A stretch of 64,000 nucleotides of DNA from Thamnaconus septentrionalis (lineage: Eukaryota; Chordata; Actinopteri; Tetraodontiformes; Monacanthidae): the NCBI GenBank assembly GCA_009823395.1, contig CM020508.1, positions 2,748,015 through 2,812,014 on the forward strand, written 5' to 3'. Numbering within the stretch: the first letter of the stretch is position 1; each line of letters begins with the position of its first letter. The notes under the pieces were generated by a model. That model was not told the origin of the DNA, made no database searches, and saw nothing but the letters and a program-made list of their open reading frames with translations. Shown here in pieces: positions 12,132-24,559 of the stretch. The position numbers and the translations under genes are program-made.

Positions 12132-13361
12132 TCACCCGTCACTCACTGCTTTCCTTTTGCTGTTTTTTTTGTTTTTTTTTTTGTTTTTAATTGCAACTAT
12201 TTCCTGCGCCGCCGCCGCCGCCGCTGCCGCTGCGTCTCGGCTGCCTCGTCGGAGTCTCCGATGAGTTGGCGGAGGTGCTTTTAGACCTCCTCCCCACACA
12301 CACACACACGCGCACGCACACACACAGGCAGAACGCTAACAGGATCAGAACCTCTGGGGGTGATCCGCAGCCCGGAGACGAAGACGTTTTAAGTGGCAGT
12401 TTTCCTGGCTGAGAGACTGGCTTTGGTCCAGGCTTCCTGTGACTGGGACAGTCGGGGAGCCGCCGCCGCCGCCGCCGCCGCCGCTGTGATGTCCTCATTT
12501 GAAAAAAGTTGCTCGCTCCGAGTTGCGCGCGCTAGCGAGCGAGCGACAATCCCTCGCCACTTAGGGAGAAAACAGCCGCTTGAGAGCGCTTTGATATGTA
12601 GAAATATGAAGGCGTCATATTTACCCCCCCCACACACACACCCTCCACCGCCCCGCCACCCAACCCCCATCGCCCGTCGCCGAACGGCGGGGGGATGAAA
12701 GCGGCGGCGGGAGCGGGCTGAAGGCTGAGGATTAACAATGACATAACATGAAGAGGGGTCTGTCAGCGCGGTGACACCTCGTTTCGCCTGCCATTGTCTG
12801 ATTACCCCAACAGCAGCCCGCCAATGACAGGGATGATCACAGGGAGGCGGGAAGAACACAACTGTCAGGCTTTAGGCCCGCAAAGCCAATTCCCACCATT
12901 TTCTGGCGGCTTCAAAACCTGATTTTTTTTTTTTTTTTTTCCTCCTTTTTCTTTTTCAGACAAGGAAACAAGGGAGCGGCGGAGAGTCGGGGCGAGAGAA
13001 AAGGGTGGAGGAGGAGGAGGAGGAGAGAGTGAGAGAGAGAGTGAGTGAGTGAGGGAAAAGGACACACGGACAGCTTACAGGGGATACAAACCAAAAGATT
13101 ATGGTAATCTTCCCTCCTTTGTCCCCCGCGAAATGTTTTCGTACTACGCCTTTTATCTGTGTAAGAAGGGATGTGAACCTCTTCAGCGAGTGACAGTGGG
13201 CACTTTCTGTGTGGTTTCTGGGTAATTAGCACCAGTAGCAGGCCCTTTCTTTTTCTCTGCTCAAGCTTATGGTCTTCTTAGGGAGACGGCAACAAGGGGG
13301 GATCCCACCTTCCCCACCCCCCCTTCTTCCCCACCCCCGACGCCCCCACCCAGCCCCTGCA

Positions 13362-13400
<39 letters not shown>

Positions 13401-13784
13401 GTCTGTCTGCAGCAAAGGAGCGATTCCCAGCCCCGGGCCGAGGCCCAACAGCCATCTGTTAGCGCCAGAAGGATCAAAACCTTCAGAGGAGCTCGTGGAG
13501 GCTCGCTGACAATCAAATGGACAGCTTAAGTTCAGACAGGTGACTGAATTAATGAATCTATTCAGATGTTTTCAATGGCGTCGACTGCCGACAGACTGCT
13601 CACATGCTCAGCTTTTTTATTTGCGCGTGTGTGTGTGTGTGTGTGTGTGCGTGCGCCGCGCCTCCGGGACAAAACAATTCAAGTCGATTTCTTTTGGTTT
13701 TTCGTGGAAAGTCGTCCTCGGATTCAGGCGAACATCTTCGGCCCCCGGCGTGAGAAGTAAACGGAGCCGCGTCGAGGCGCAAAA

Positions 13785-15110
13785 CTTTTCTCTCTCTGCG
13801 GCGCCTCTATTAAGGGCTAAAGCCCTGACTTTTCAATTTCCCCTTGGTGGTCATTTTTGCAGGGTGGGGGGTTCTCCGGCTAATCTTTTTTCCCATGCAG
13901 AGCAACAGAAGCCAGAGGATAAATTGGCCGCTGGCACCGCAAACACGCCTTTTCAATTCTGGATAGCGCCAATATAAGATCTAAAAGGACACCCAAAGCT
14001 TACGCCCATCATATCAGGCCGGGCTTTTCACCGGGGGGGTCAAAGGTGGCCCTCAGATAAAGTGCTATACAAGAGATCAGTGGGGCCACGGCGTCCACCA
14101 TCCAATAAAAGCACTCCCGGCGTTAATAGTGATAAATTTCTCGATCACAAGTGCCGGCACTTGTGCGCGAATTTGATCTTCTCTCGCTCGTTTCTTTGAT
14201 GTTTGTCCCCATTTTGCCTTCAACAGCACCTCTTCTCTCCACTCCAGTGGATGAAACCCTCTTTTTGTTGTGCTTCAAGCCGCATCTTATTGTCTCTGTC
14301 ACGGGTGCTTTGTCTTACCGAGGCCTGCTGCACTCGGAGAAAAAGTAAAGGGAGCCGGCTGGGGCGTGGGGTGGGGGTGTGTGGCTTCATCAAAGCTCGG
14401 CCAAGATAGACTCAACAACAGTGGATTAAGGTCTTCTGCATGATAAAGTCCCTACCTAGGGGTGGAATTAACTTAATATGTGAAAGAATGTTATTGAGAG
14501 GGAATAAAGTGCCAAAAAGCTCTGTCATTCTCTTCGTAATGTCCTAATCCCGCGCCTGACACAGAGACCTCGGCCCCGGAGTCTGTTAATCACAGAGATG
14601 CCCGTCTGTATTGCCCGTCCTTTAAGCTATTTAAACTTCGCCCAAACTCAATTATTGTCCCTGGGAGACCAAAATGGCATATTAAGTGACGTGAAAGGCC
14701 AGCCGACCAGGGGTAAAGAAGAAATCCCGGCCTTAAAACGAGATGTCAACGCAGCCAATTTAAGTACAGCTAAACAGATTAGGGGGCCGAAATCTATGGG
14801 GCTGGAAAACAACGTGACAATGAGTTAAAGGGAGGAGGAATCTCACTTTCAAAGCGCGTTCTAAACTGTTAAGCAACCTAATCACGGAGGATCTGAGAGA
14901 CTGTGCCCCGGCATATATTTCTCTATTTACACCTCACACGCTGCTAAGACCGCTCAAGACCCCAGAAATCCCAGAGGCGCGGCGACTGTGCACGGAATTT
15001 ATCCATCACGAGATTGAGTCGTCATCTGATGAGGCCAGTCTTAATGGCCAGTCTTCAAAATGTGCTTCCAGTGCTGATTTAGCAAGAAATTACTCATCAT
15101 ACAAAAGCAA
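13785..15110. promoter_or_regulatory. Candidate conserved non-coding element cluster (long)
   Basis: About 1.3 kb almost free of simple repeats, with many well-spaced words such as GTTAATAGTGATAAATTT, TCTGTTAATCACAGAG, CTCAATTATTGTCC and CATATTAAGTGACG. It is the longest repeat-free non-coding block in the window, which makes it the strongest enhancer candidate on the downstream side. Confidence 0.42.
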
Positions 15111-15560
15111 GGAAAATATTTCATTTAATTAAAAAAAAATACCTATATAAATTTTCATTTGATTTAATTAATCGCAAAAAATTGTTTTCTTTTTATTTAG
15201 TAATTTTGGTTCCATGGGTTACTAAAAAATAGTAAAAAAATAGACTTCCTAGCTAAAAATATGGAAATATGAAAGAAGGACACTCTGGAACAATAGATTG
15301 GAAAAATATAGTGAGCAAATGAAAAAAATGAAACTGCAATATACTCACTTTACAAAGATCTGTGATTAAAAGCATAAATATTTAAACAGTAAATGATGTT
15401 CTCAATGATTTGGACAAAATCATGCACGCAAACGCAGAAGCATACGAGACAAGGAATCGGCAGAAGGTTGATTTGGTAACAGATATTTTTGAACAAGGTG
15501 TGAAATTGCGGCAGAGCTCAGAGGGGAGGCCAGCAGGCCATCCTTTATGTCTCCACTCAC
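15110..15560. other. AT-rich stretch
   Basis: Strongly AT-rich, with TTAATTAATCG-type words and A runs. I see nothing identifiable. Confidence 0.45.
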
Positions 15561-15629
15561 TAGGTCGCTAACAGCCCATTGTTGCTGCTTTTAGAACGGA
15601 AACTCAAAGTTCATTATGGCCGTGTCACA

Positions 15630-16260
15630 TCACAGCGGCGACGGGCGACGACACTCAGGGCCATATTTTGCACAGTTTGGTGTCCGACACTCCGCCGAGC
15701 GGCGGCGCCACACATTAAATTGGACGCCGCTTCGCTTTCAGCGGAAGGAAGGAAAGAAGGAAGGGAAAGAAGCGGTGCCATATGCAGCCTAATTGTCCCT
15801 TCGTTTCAGCCGCATGGTCGAGTCGGAGAGCGGCGACGGACCTCGATGCGCGGCGGCGGCGCCGTCACGCCACATTGGCCAGAGGGGCGGCGGCGGCGTA
15901 GCGAGCGAAAGGCCTAAATGTGCGCGTTTGTGCGCGGCGAGCTGCACAAGTTGCCGGCCTTTTGTCAAACCATCCGTCCAAAAGGCGGCCAAACGCGCTC
16001 GAGTCCACAGGAAATGGCAGAACACGACAGAAAACGACCCCCCCCCGCTCAGAAAGCTGTAAACGGGCCAGATTAACGAGGCCATTCACACGTTTGGCAG
16101 CGATGGGATGCGACTCGTCGGCATGACGCTGATGCGATTTCGTCGGCCCCAACTGCCGCGTCGCGGACGTCGCCCGTCCACGAAAAAATAAAGAGGTCTG
16201 ACCGCGACGGCGTCCTGCTCGGCGGGCGGGACGGCGCCGCTGATTGGCTTTGAAACCGTC
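15630..16260. promoter_or_regulatory. CpG-rich island without a coding ORF
   Basis: Dense CG dinucleotides over about 600 bp (GCGGCGACGG, CGCGGCGGCGG, GTCGCGGACGTCGC and similar), far above the flanks. Overlapping ORFs on both strands look random. It may be a promoter of an unannotated non-coding transcript or a CpG-island enhancer. Confidence 0.45.
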
Positions 16261-18431
16261 ATGCTGTCAAAACAAGGCGCTGTTTTTTTTTTTATAGTTA
16301 TCGCAGAAAAAAAAGCCACCGTCTTAATTAGACCTCCGGTGGCTCCCATTACGGCCGTGACATTTAAGAAAAACAACACAACTCACTATTTTTTCCGCCC
16401 TCCTCCCGTGTGTGTGTGTGTGTAATTTTTTTCCCGGCTAACAGGTCGCAGTTAGCCGTCACACCGGTGCGGCGCCTCTCTTGGAGAGGACGTGTCTGCT
16501 GACATGCTGTATGGAGACGTTAACCCGGCCGGCCGGCCGCCAGGAGAGAAAGGAGGACATGATTGTCACAGCGAGTTTGCCCCCTTTGGCTTCTCGCGTC
16601 GGAGCCGTAAAGGCCGCAGTGGCAGCAGCGCCGAGGGAGGCGGGGGGGCGGGGGAGGGGGGCGGAAACCCACACGGAGACGCCAAATACACCTAAACGTC
16701 CCTGCGGAGAAAACCAAAATAGCTAGCGTTAAGCTAATGCTACGATAGCTTTCGCCAGTGTACGGAGCAGAGTCGACGGCGGTGTGCTAGGCGCTGGCGC
16801 GACTGTGTGAAAGTTGTGCCGCCGCTTGCCTCTAGTAAGACCTTTGAGTAGAAATACCCCAGGCTATAAAAAGACGCCGTGTGTGTGTGTGCGTGTGTGT
16901 GTGTGTGTCTACCTAAGAGCCGCAGCAGGTCTAATTACTGTGAATAAAGCGCTTTTGCTACATGGCCTTAAGGGAACGCCACACTTCCTCACTGGGAGTC
17001 TAAACGTTTTGTTAGCATTGCAACTCTTGAGTTCTTTAAAATAAAACGCCAGTGTAAATATTTAAACCGCTCCCGACGCGCGAAGCCTTCTTCGCAAGCG
17101 ACGGAGCCGCGTTCGCTCGACGTTCGACGTCCTTTCGCCGCCGCGACCGGCCAGTTTCCCTCCGACATTTTGGACTCCGACTCCGTGTTTATCTTGGACA
17201 CACATATGACCGTGATTCAATCAGAAACTTGTGCTCCCATTTTTTGTTTCAGCGGTCATCTTTTTCTTTTTCTTTTTCTTTTTCTTCTTGGTTGACGCGC
17301 CAATTGCGCAGCGTTGCCCTCGGCGTCAATTTGGAGGCTTTTGTTTCTCTTTTTTTTTTTGAAGAACGGATCTCCTTCCTGCCCTCCAGTCGTGGTGAAC
17401 GACCAACATCCGATGCCGATGTTCCCGTGGCGAAGGACGGGACCGGGACGAAACGGAACGGAACGGGCGAGGATTTTAATGCCAAAGAAAAAAAGGGGGC
17501 GGAGCCGAGCGGAGGAGCCCATGTGTCTGTGTAATTAAAGAGATCAAACCGGGTTTGAGGGCCCGAAAAGTGGAGCCGAGAGAATAAAAGAAATGACCTG
17601 AGGACAGTCAAGACGGAGGGAGAAGGCGCACGTCTCTAACTGACCACTCATTCTACATCAGAATCATATTTTTTCCACTTCATGCTTGGTTTGCCGATAA
17701 CCTTTCCCCTCCCGCCGTAAACAAAACACACATTTGCACAGAAAATTACGTACACAAGGACGTTTCCCCCCCCCCTTTTTTACACTCAGTGCTTTGGACA
17801 CCGAGGCTCCTCCAAATGGAGCCAAACAAGGAGGGTGGAGGGCGCAAGGGGGTGGGGTCTTTTATATCTAGTTACGGACAAAGTGCACTTCAGCACGGCT
17901 AAGTGGTTTGAGAGCGGAGGGGTTGGGCGGAGGAGGGGCGGGGGGGGGCGGTGGATCCCAGATCCGTCCCGACATTTTTCTCGCGCCGCGATTCTGCGGG
18001 ACGGAAGGGAAGGGAGAGAAGTGGGCGACAGATACGGAGAGTCGGCGAGACAAGCTTTAAAGAGCATTAAACAAATACACTTTGGAATTCAAACCAAGGG
18101 GTGTCACAAATGCACCTCCCCGAAAAAAAAAACAAAAAAAACAACAAAAAATACAAAACAACAACAGCAAAAAAAAAAAAAAAAAAGCAGCGGCGGCGGC
18201 AGTGGCGGCGGCGGGGAAGAGCTGCAGGAGTTTTGATGTTTATAGGTTATAATGTGGCCTCCTTGTTGCAACAGTGCGGGCCGAGCGGACAGGAACGCCA
18301 TCTGACGTGCATGTATTCCAACTGCAACTTATAAATAGCTTAATAAATGTTGCGCTCTGTGCCAGCGACGCTGCGCTATCACGCTGGAGATGAATGAAAG
18401 GGGACGTTTGCCCTCTGTCGCCGCGTTGCCA

Positions 18432-18463
<32 letters not shown>

Positions 18464-21230
18464 GAAGAGGAGTATGTTAGTCGGTGTGGGCCGAAGGTAC
18501 CGCCTGCGTCTGCTGCCGCCTCCGCCACTGACTTGGAGATAAAAGGCAGATTCGCAACACTCTTGCGTTAGAGAGGAAGTCTGCTCATTTTCCTCGCCAT
18601 CCACACGCGCTCACTCCCAGAAAACCGCTTTTCCTCGCCGGCCTCAGACGGCGGCGGCGGCAGAAACAGCGGCTGACAGGAAAAAGGTCAATTAGCTTAT
18701 TAGAGCCCACTCAGGTAAAGGCGCTTCCGAGCTGTTGACATGTAATATTCGTCCCGGTCTACTGCGTGAGGCGACGCCCGCAGGCTGTAGCGGTCGGTGA
18801 CGCGATGCAATTTACACCCGACCGTAGCCGCAGTCGCGCCGCAGACAGGTGGACGGACAGACGGATGAATGAACGGGTACGTGGGATAATAACGTTGCCC
18901 TGGGATCGGGACGCTTCCCTAATTACAGCAACAGTGCAGTGTAACTTAGCTAGCAGACAAACTCCAGCAAATTCCAAAATGCATACTCAGGTACTGAGAT
19001 AAATACCAGACTGCTGAGAAATATGATGTCATCTGCGTATCGCACCCTTGACGTGTGGGACGAATGACGAATAGCAATGTAGCGGAACTGTTGTAGACTA
19101 GCTGAGGATAGTATCCACTAGCTAGCCAACGTTCTCCTTGGTTAGCAGCATACAGCATCCAGCACTGTACTGTGGTTTAGTAACTGTTGTTGTCTGACCG
19201 TAATTTACAACTTTATTGGTATGTTGGTGTGGCCTTGGTCGTGGCCTCACGTCGTGATGGGTGGGAACATATATATTATATTTCGTACATATTTGGGATG
19301 GAGTTACAGGGCTGGGGGAATTAGGGTGTGTGTGTGTGTGTGTGTGTAGAGGGACAGCCCCCCCCCCAAAAAAAAGCTCATGACAATAGTTCAGCATTTT
19401 TAATATGTTTTGTTTAGAGTACTTTGTACTATGGTTAAAAAAGATATACTTTTGGACAATTTGATCATCATTTGAAGTTAGTCAATAAATTGATTGACGT
19501 ATCCGAGCAGATCTACAACAGCTTTGGACATTGATATTATAAGCACGAGTCAAGAACAGCAGGATTAAAACCTTTGTTTCTTGGTGGTAGCTAATTTACC
19601 GTTAGATGCTACATTCACGGAATGAGGGGTACAACGGTTATTGGCTAACAGTAGTAACGACAACGTGGCTGCGTACACGGCTCTGAATCTCTGTTACTCG
19701 TTGTCTTTTAGTCAAAATAATCTGAACGATTTGGCGCCTCGGAGTTACGTGACATCCATGGACTTGTATAGAAGGTCTGAGGCGGCGGGAAATTCTCCTG
19801 CCAAGCCCCTTTAACCCGCGGCGGCGGCTCTGGCATTAGCGTAAACAATTTGTGCTATTTCCTACACAGGCAGGTTGCACGCGCCTCAACTTTTCGGCCA
19901 GTGGTGCGGCGCGCCGCCACATGCCAGGCCGGATGCGGTGGCAGCGGGCTGACGGCCGCTCTCACTGCCACCAGGCCGGACGGACGGCCGCTTGCGAGCG
20001 CGGCTCCGACAGGTTCTGGCAAGGTGAGGAAAAGGAGGGGGAAAAAAACACACACACAATTGGAAAAATAGCTGCTGGCGTGGGGCTGCCGAGAGGTGAG
20101 CTCATTGATACCGCCGGCCTGTCAGCTGCCGTCTTTTGGAGACGAGTCCGGTGGCCGAGGTCACCGCGGGGCTGCCGCTGCCTCGCCACGTCTGTGTTAC
20201 TCTGGCCAAGCCCCCCCCCCCCCCTCCTCCTCAGCTGCGTCCAGGCCAAAAACCAAGGTTTTGCTTTTAAATCTGTTATAGATGAAGGTTGTGTTTTTTT
20301 TTAATGATAAACGGCGTTAAAGATTCAAAGAGTCGTACCCGGTGAAAACGAAAAAACGCTTAAAAGCATTTTTTGTTTTTGATTTCACTATTTAATTCAT
20401 AAAAAACCATCATCAAAGCTTCTCTCCCACCTCTGCAGCATTAATCCACGCCTCTCACAGGAACTGTTTTTATATATATATATAAAACAACGTCACTAAT
20501 GTTTGATCCTGAAAAGGATGCGCCTTCTTTCGACTTTGTGGTGTGGCGCTAAACCAAAACCAACGTCACGTCAATGTCCCTGAGCAAGGAGGTCGCACAC
20601 ACGCAAACCTTGAGGACAGGTCTCCATTACACCATTTATTAGGCTACGTCAAACCACGTGCTAATGCTTTGGCCTCATGTCAGTAATGTGTTTCTCAGTT
20701 TCAGCTCAGCTGTCTTTGAATGTGCACGCCTTGTTAGCTGCACGTCACACGGTTAGCCTTCCTGATCAGCGATCACGTGACAGCTAGCCCCGCCCCCTCG
20801 CTCTTTCTGGAGCTTTCCTAGTGGTGAAGGTGTGTACCCTGGTTGGTTCTCTCACCCTGTCACAATGTTTCCACTCAAGTCTTGCTGGTAAAAGTAAGAT
20901 CTGCAAATCCTCCTCTTCGTACGATGTCACCAAGAATACATTAGCAATACCTCCAGTAGGTCAGCCCCTCCCCTCCCCCGCAGCCAAGTTGTGGCTCCAC
21001 CCCTTTGTTGTTTCTGATGTCCCCTTCGTGTCTGTGCGAAATTGTTGTTTGCAACCTGCATCCGATGTAAAAGCGTGTGTGTGGATATGTTTATCTCCAG
21101 CATCGTGTCATAATGAATACAACCAGGTGGAGAAAAAAAAATCATAAATCATCCCTCTTGTAATCTGAGAGGATTTAAAAAATAAATAATAATAAAAAAA
21201 AAAGCTAGCTTCAGTGACGTGCGACACTGA
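16260..21230. other. Non-coding stretch with scattered CpG-rich patches
   Basis: GC-rich patches occur at 17075-17150 and 19795-20015; GT or CA repeats at 16878-16908, 18433-18460 and 19326-19348. The rest is AT-rich and featureless. No exon is supported. Confidence 0.45.
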
Positions 21231-21245
21231 TACGGACGTGATCGC

Positions 21246-21278
<33 letters not shown>

Positions 21279-21297
21279 GCCGCTGCCGCTGCTGCTC
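21246..21297. repeat. CTG/CCG trinucleotide tract
   Basis: About ten CTG units followed by mixed CCG/CTG units, at the edge of a GC-rich block. Confidence 0.93.
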
Positions 21298-22144
21298 CGG
21301 GTTGTAACACTAACGCGGGCCGCCAGCTCCGCCCGCCTCCATCACGCCGCCCTCCTCTAATCAGCAGTGAAGCGCTCCATTGGCCGGGCGGGCGGGGGGA
21401 GGCGGAGGGGAGGGGAGGGGTGGGTACCCGGGCAGCGGCGGTGGCGGCGGCGGTGGCTTATGAGAGCGCAGCGCAGCAGATCTGTCCACAACGCTTAATG
21501 GTCACCGCCGCTAAATCCCACTAATTAGCCACATGCGCGGCCGAGAAGCACTGAGCTGGTGGTTTCAGACGCCGCTGACGTCTTCAAGTGCAAGGAGGAG
21601 GAAAAAAAGAACCCCCCCCCCACCCGCCCTGTCTTCTTGTGCCCCCCAAAGGCTCCTGTGGTCGTGTTCATGGCACCCAATATAAGTTAAAGACATTCTC
21701 ATGCTTATGAGAGATAGCAGGCCCAGTAATTTAAATTCTGTTGACATTTACTGTCAGGGAGGATTAATTCTCAGGCCTCCTCTTCCTCCTCCTCCTCCTC
21801 CCTCCTCCTCCTCCTCCTCCTCCACTGCTGCTGCTCGGCCTTACTCAGCACCAGCAGGCCGCGGGGCTGCGGCAGCACACAGACACGCCGCCGCTACTGT
21901 ACTTTAGCAGATTCTCCCCCCAGAATCCCTCCCTCCTCCCCCGCTCCCCCCTCCCCTCCCTCACCCTCCTCCAAACCAAGCCAGAGGTCGCGGCGCTGAA
22001 ACGCGGCCACGAGGCCCCCGCGGAATGTCACAAATCCAGGTTGTGTCCTCTGCAGCGCCCAGACACCTTCAGAATGCATTTCAGACGATGTGCCTCCCTC
22101 ATCATGCCGTGTCACAACACAAGAGGATCCCACAAGCCTCTTCG

Positions 22145-22148
<4 letters not shown>

Positions 22149-22184
<36 letters not shown>

Positions 22185-22193
22185 TCTCTCTCT
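22149..22193. repeat. (CT)n microsatellite
   Basis: CT repeat with one CC interruption near the end. Confidence 0.95.
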
Positions 22194-22846
22194 GCTGCAC
22201 CAGGAGCGCAAAAAAAACATCAAGCCAGTTTTGCGGCGCGGTGTGAGATCTATTTCTGGTCAAACTATGACCGTTATCCGGCTAAACGTCAGAACCGTTT
22301 TTTTTTTCCTCTCCGTTTCCTTTCCAGAGGGCAGCTAGCAGCGCGCGGGCGCGTCTCTTAAAGGACCAGCACGTCACGTTTTAGCAGCGCCTCACGCTAG
22401 CCGGAGAGCACATGGGGAAACAATGGGAACGGCTCCTGTCCAGCCCGCCGCCACTCGCTCATTTCCTCTCCGACCCCCCCCCCGTGGTTTGATCTGGTGT
22501 TGTTTCTGCGACCCGTTCTCCAGCCGCTCCTCGCGGAAATACAAACCGCTCGTCGTCGGAGAGCGAAGGCGCTCCATTCATCGCCCCCACTGACTTTCTG
22601 CTTCTCCTCAATGCGGCCACAAACGTGCCTCAGCGTGACGTGATGCCTGCAAAACGCTGCGCGCTGTTGCCTCTAAAGGTCGGCGAGGATGGCGTGAAAA
22701 CGCATCGGCCACAAATGGATACGTTTATCGTGTGTGACGTGACTCGCAGCGGCCGAACGATTAGTCGCTGCCACTTAGAAAACAATGTTTATACATTAGC
22801 AAGTAGCAAAATTGAACACACTGGGTCAAACCCTTTGATTTAGATA

Positions 22847-22848
<2 letters not shown>

Positions 22849-22896
<48 letters not shown>
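22849..22896. repeat. (ATT)n microsatellite
   Basis: About 15 uninterrupted ATT units. Confidence 0.96.
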
Positions 22897-22899
<3 letters not shown>

Positions 22900-23329
22900 A
22901 TTAATAAATGAAAAAATCAGTGCAGTTCTTTGGGGTTTTTTTATCGACTGGATTCATTTTGAAACCTGTGTGTGATTCGCTGTCCTCCCTCCGCTCGCCT
23001 GTCGTGCCACTCGGGCCCCAGGAAAGGCGACTCTCTCTCTCTGGGCCTCCGCGGACCCCGCAGCTGTTCCTTGCTGTTTGCTTCTCCTGCCGAGGGAAGT
23101 GGAAAAAAATGCTCAGTGCCATTTGAGATCGGCGAGAAGCCGATCAATCCCCCCCCCCCTCCCCGAGTCGCCAATTTACTCCCGTTTATTTCCTCCTTTC
23201 ACTTGACCTCCCGCGCGTTCTGCTGTGGCGTGGTCGCCCGCCTCGCTGCTGCTGCTGTTGTTGTTGTTGTTTCTCCCCCCCCCGTTCGCCGGCGTTGAAA
23301 CAAAGCGTGTCGGACAGCGCCGGCGCTCG

Positions 23330-23650
23330 CTGTAGCTCGTGGCCACGACACAATCTGGAGTGAATAATGTGGCCCTAATCAGCCCTTAATCATCGTCCGG
23401 GGCGAAGGACCGCGGGGAGAAAACGAGGGAGGGGAGCCTTTAAAGACGTTGCAGAGAACAATTACTTATTTGTGCGAGGCTAATGCATAATTGACTATAT
23501 TTAAGAAAACGTGTATAATGTCGGGGGGGAGTGTGTGTGCGGCGGAATCAAAGAGCATTGAGAATTTAGCGGCTGTATTAATATGTGCTGAAATAAAACA
23601 CACAGCGGAGCCGAGACTGTTCATCTGCACCGGGTCCAAACATTCTGGGT
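23330..23650. promoter_or_regulatory. Candidate conserved non-coding element
   Basis: Contains CCCTAATCAGCCCTTAATCATC, ACAATTACTTATTTG, GGCTAATGCATAATTGAC and GGCTGTATTAATATG. This is a dense set of homeodomain and POU/octamer-like words in repeat-free sequence. Confidence 0.4.
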
Positions 23651-23681
23651 GCAGAAAGGGCCAAAGAAAAAAGAAAATAGG

Positions 23682-23700
23682 AAAAAAAAAAAAAAAAAAA

Positions 23701-23750
<50 letters not shown>
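23682..23750. repeat. Poly-A followed by (TG)n
   Basis: A poly-A run (about 23682-23700) merges through ATATAT into about 23 TG units. Confidence 0.96.
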
Positions 23751-23753
<3 letters not shown>

Positions 23754-23903
23754 GATGTTCCAGTTCTTTTTTTCCTTATTAAAGCAGCAGAGTTCAATTT
23801 ACTCCTGTCTTTGTGTTTTTACTTGATTTCTGAGCCTCGTGCCGACGCACAAAGCTAACGTTTTTTTTTTGTTTTTTTTGTTTGTTTTTTTCCGTCCAGG
23901 TCC

Positions 23904-23905
<2 letters not shown>

Positions 23906-23942
<37 letters not shown>
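23906..23942. repeat. (CTG)12 microsatellite
   Basis: Twelve CTG units preceded by a T-rich run and TCCAGG. No coding support on either strand. Confidence 0.95.
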
Positions 23943-23944
<2 letters not shown>

Positions 23945-24467
23945 TTGTTGTGACCTAAATGGAGGATTAAACTGTGCAGAACGGAGCCTTTAACTGGCTG
24001 CGCCGCAGCCGTGACAGGTCCTTGGGAGATACACGCAGACTGCTTGCAACACATGTCATATATCATAGCTTCAATCTGTAGCCCGGCCGCTACCTGCGAG
24101 CTACAAATGTGCACTTCTGCTGTCATTTCCGTGCAGACAGAAGAAGAGGAGGAGGAGGCAGAGGGGGGGGAGAAGGGCAGGGGGGGGTCCGCGGGGGGGT
24201 TGGGGGACTGAAAACCAAATCGCAAATAGAAACCTTGTTTGTTTGTTTTTTTGGTGTCGCAGACGATATTTGAGTGTGTTTCTGTTGGGGGGGGGGGGGG
24301 GCAGAGGGGAGGAGCTGCGATTTGGAAACATTAATGTGCGCTTTTCACACGTCCGTTTGCCAGAACAATGTCGATCCCGCGTTGCACTGCAACGCTGCGC
24401 CGAGCGCTCCCGCTGAAAACACTTTCTCATGCCTTCATTTTTGTGCGACTGCTGCAGGCTGGAGTCT

Positions 24468-24547
24468 GTCTGCTGCTGCCGCTGCCGCTGTTGCTGTTGC
24501 TGCCGCTGCCGCTGCTGCTGCCGCTGCTGCTGCTGCTGTTGCTGCTG
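24468..24547. repeat. Compound CTG/CCG/TTG tract
   Basis: About 80 bp of interrupted CNG-type triplets. The polyAla, polyLeu and polyGln ORFs on both strands are products of this repeat. Confidence 0.93.
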
Positions 24548-24559
24548 AGGGGCACAGAT

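Larger units (their letters stand above)
10886..13780. other. Simple-repeat-rich non-coding stretch
   Basis: Contains CAG, CT, CA, CCG (12450-12484) and homopolymer tracts plus purine-rich runs near 13010. Many overlapping ORFs are driven by these repeats; none matches a known family. Confidence 0.5.
21300..23330. other. GC-rich and repeat-rich non-coding stretch
   Basis: A GGCGG/GGGAGG-rich block (21300-21480) precedes a short complex segment (21470-21560, 21660-21790). Beyond it lie CCT, CT and ATT arrays. No gene is supported. Confidence 0.45.
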
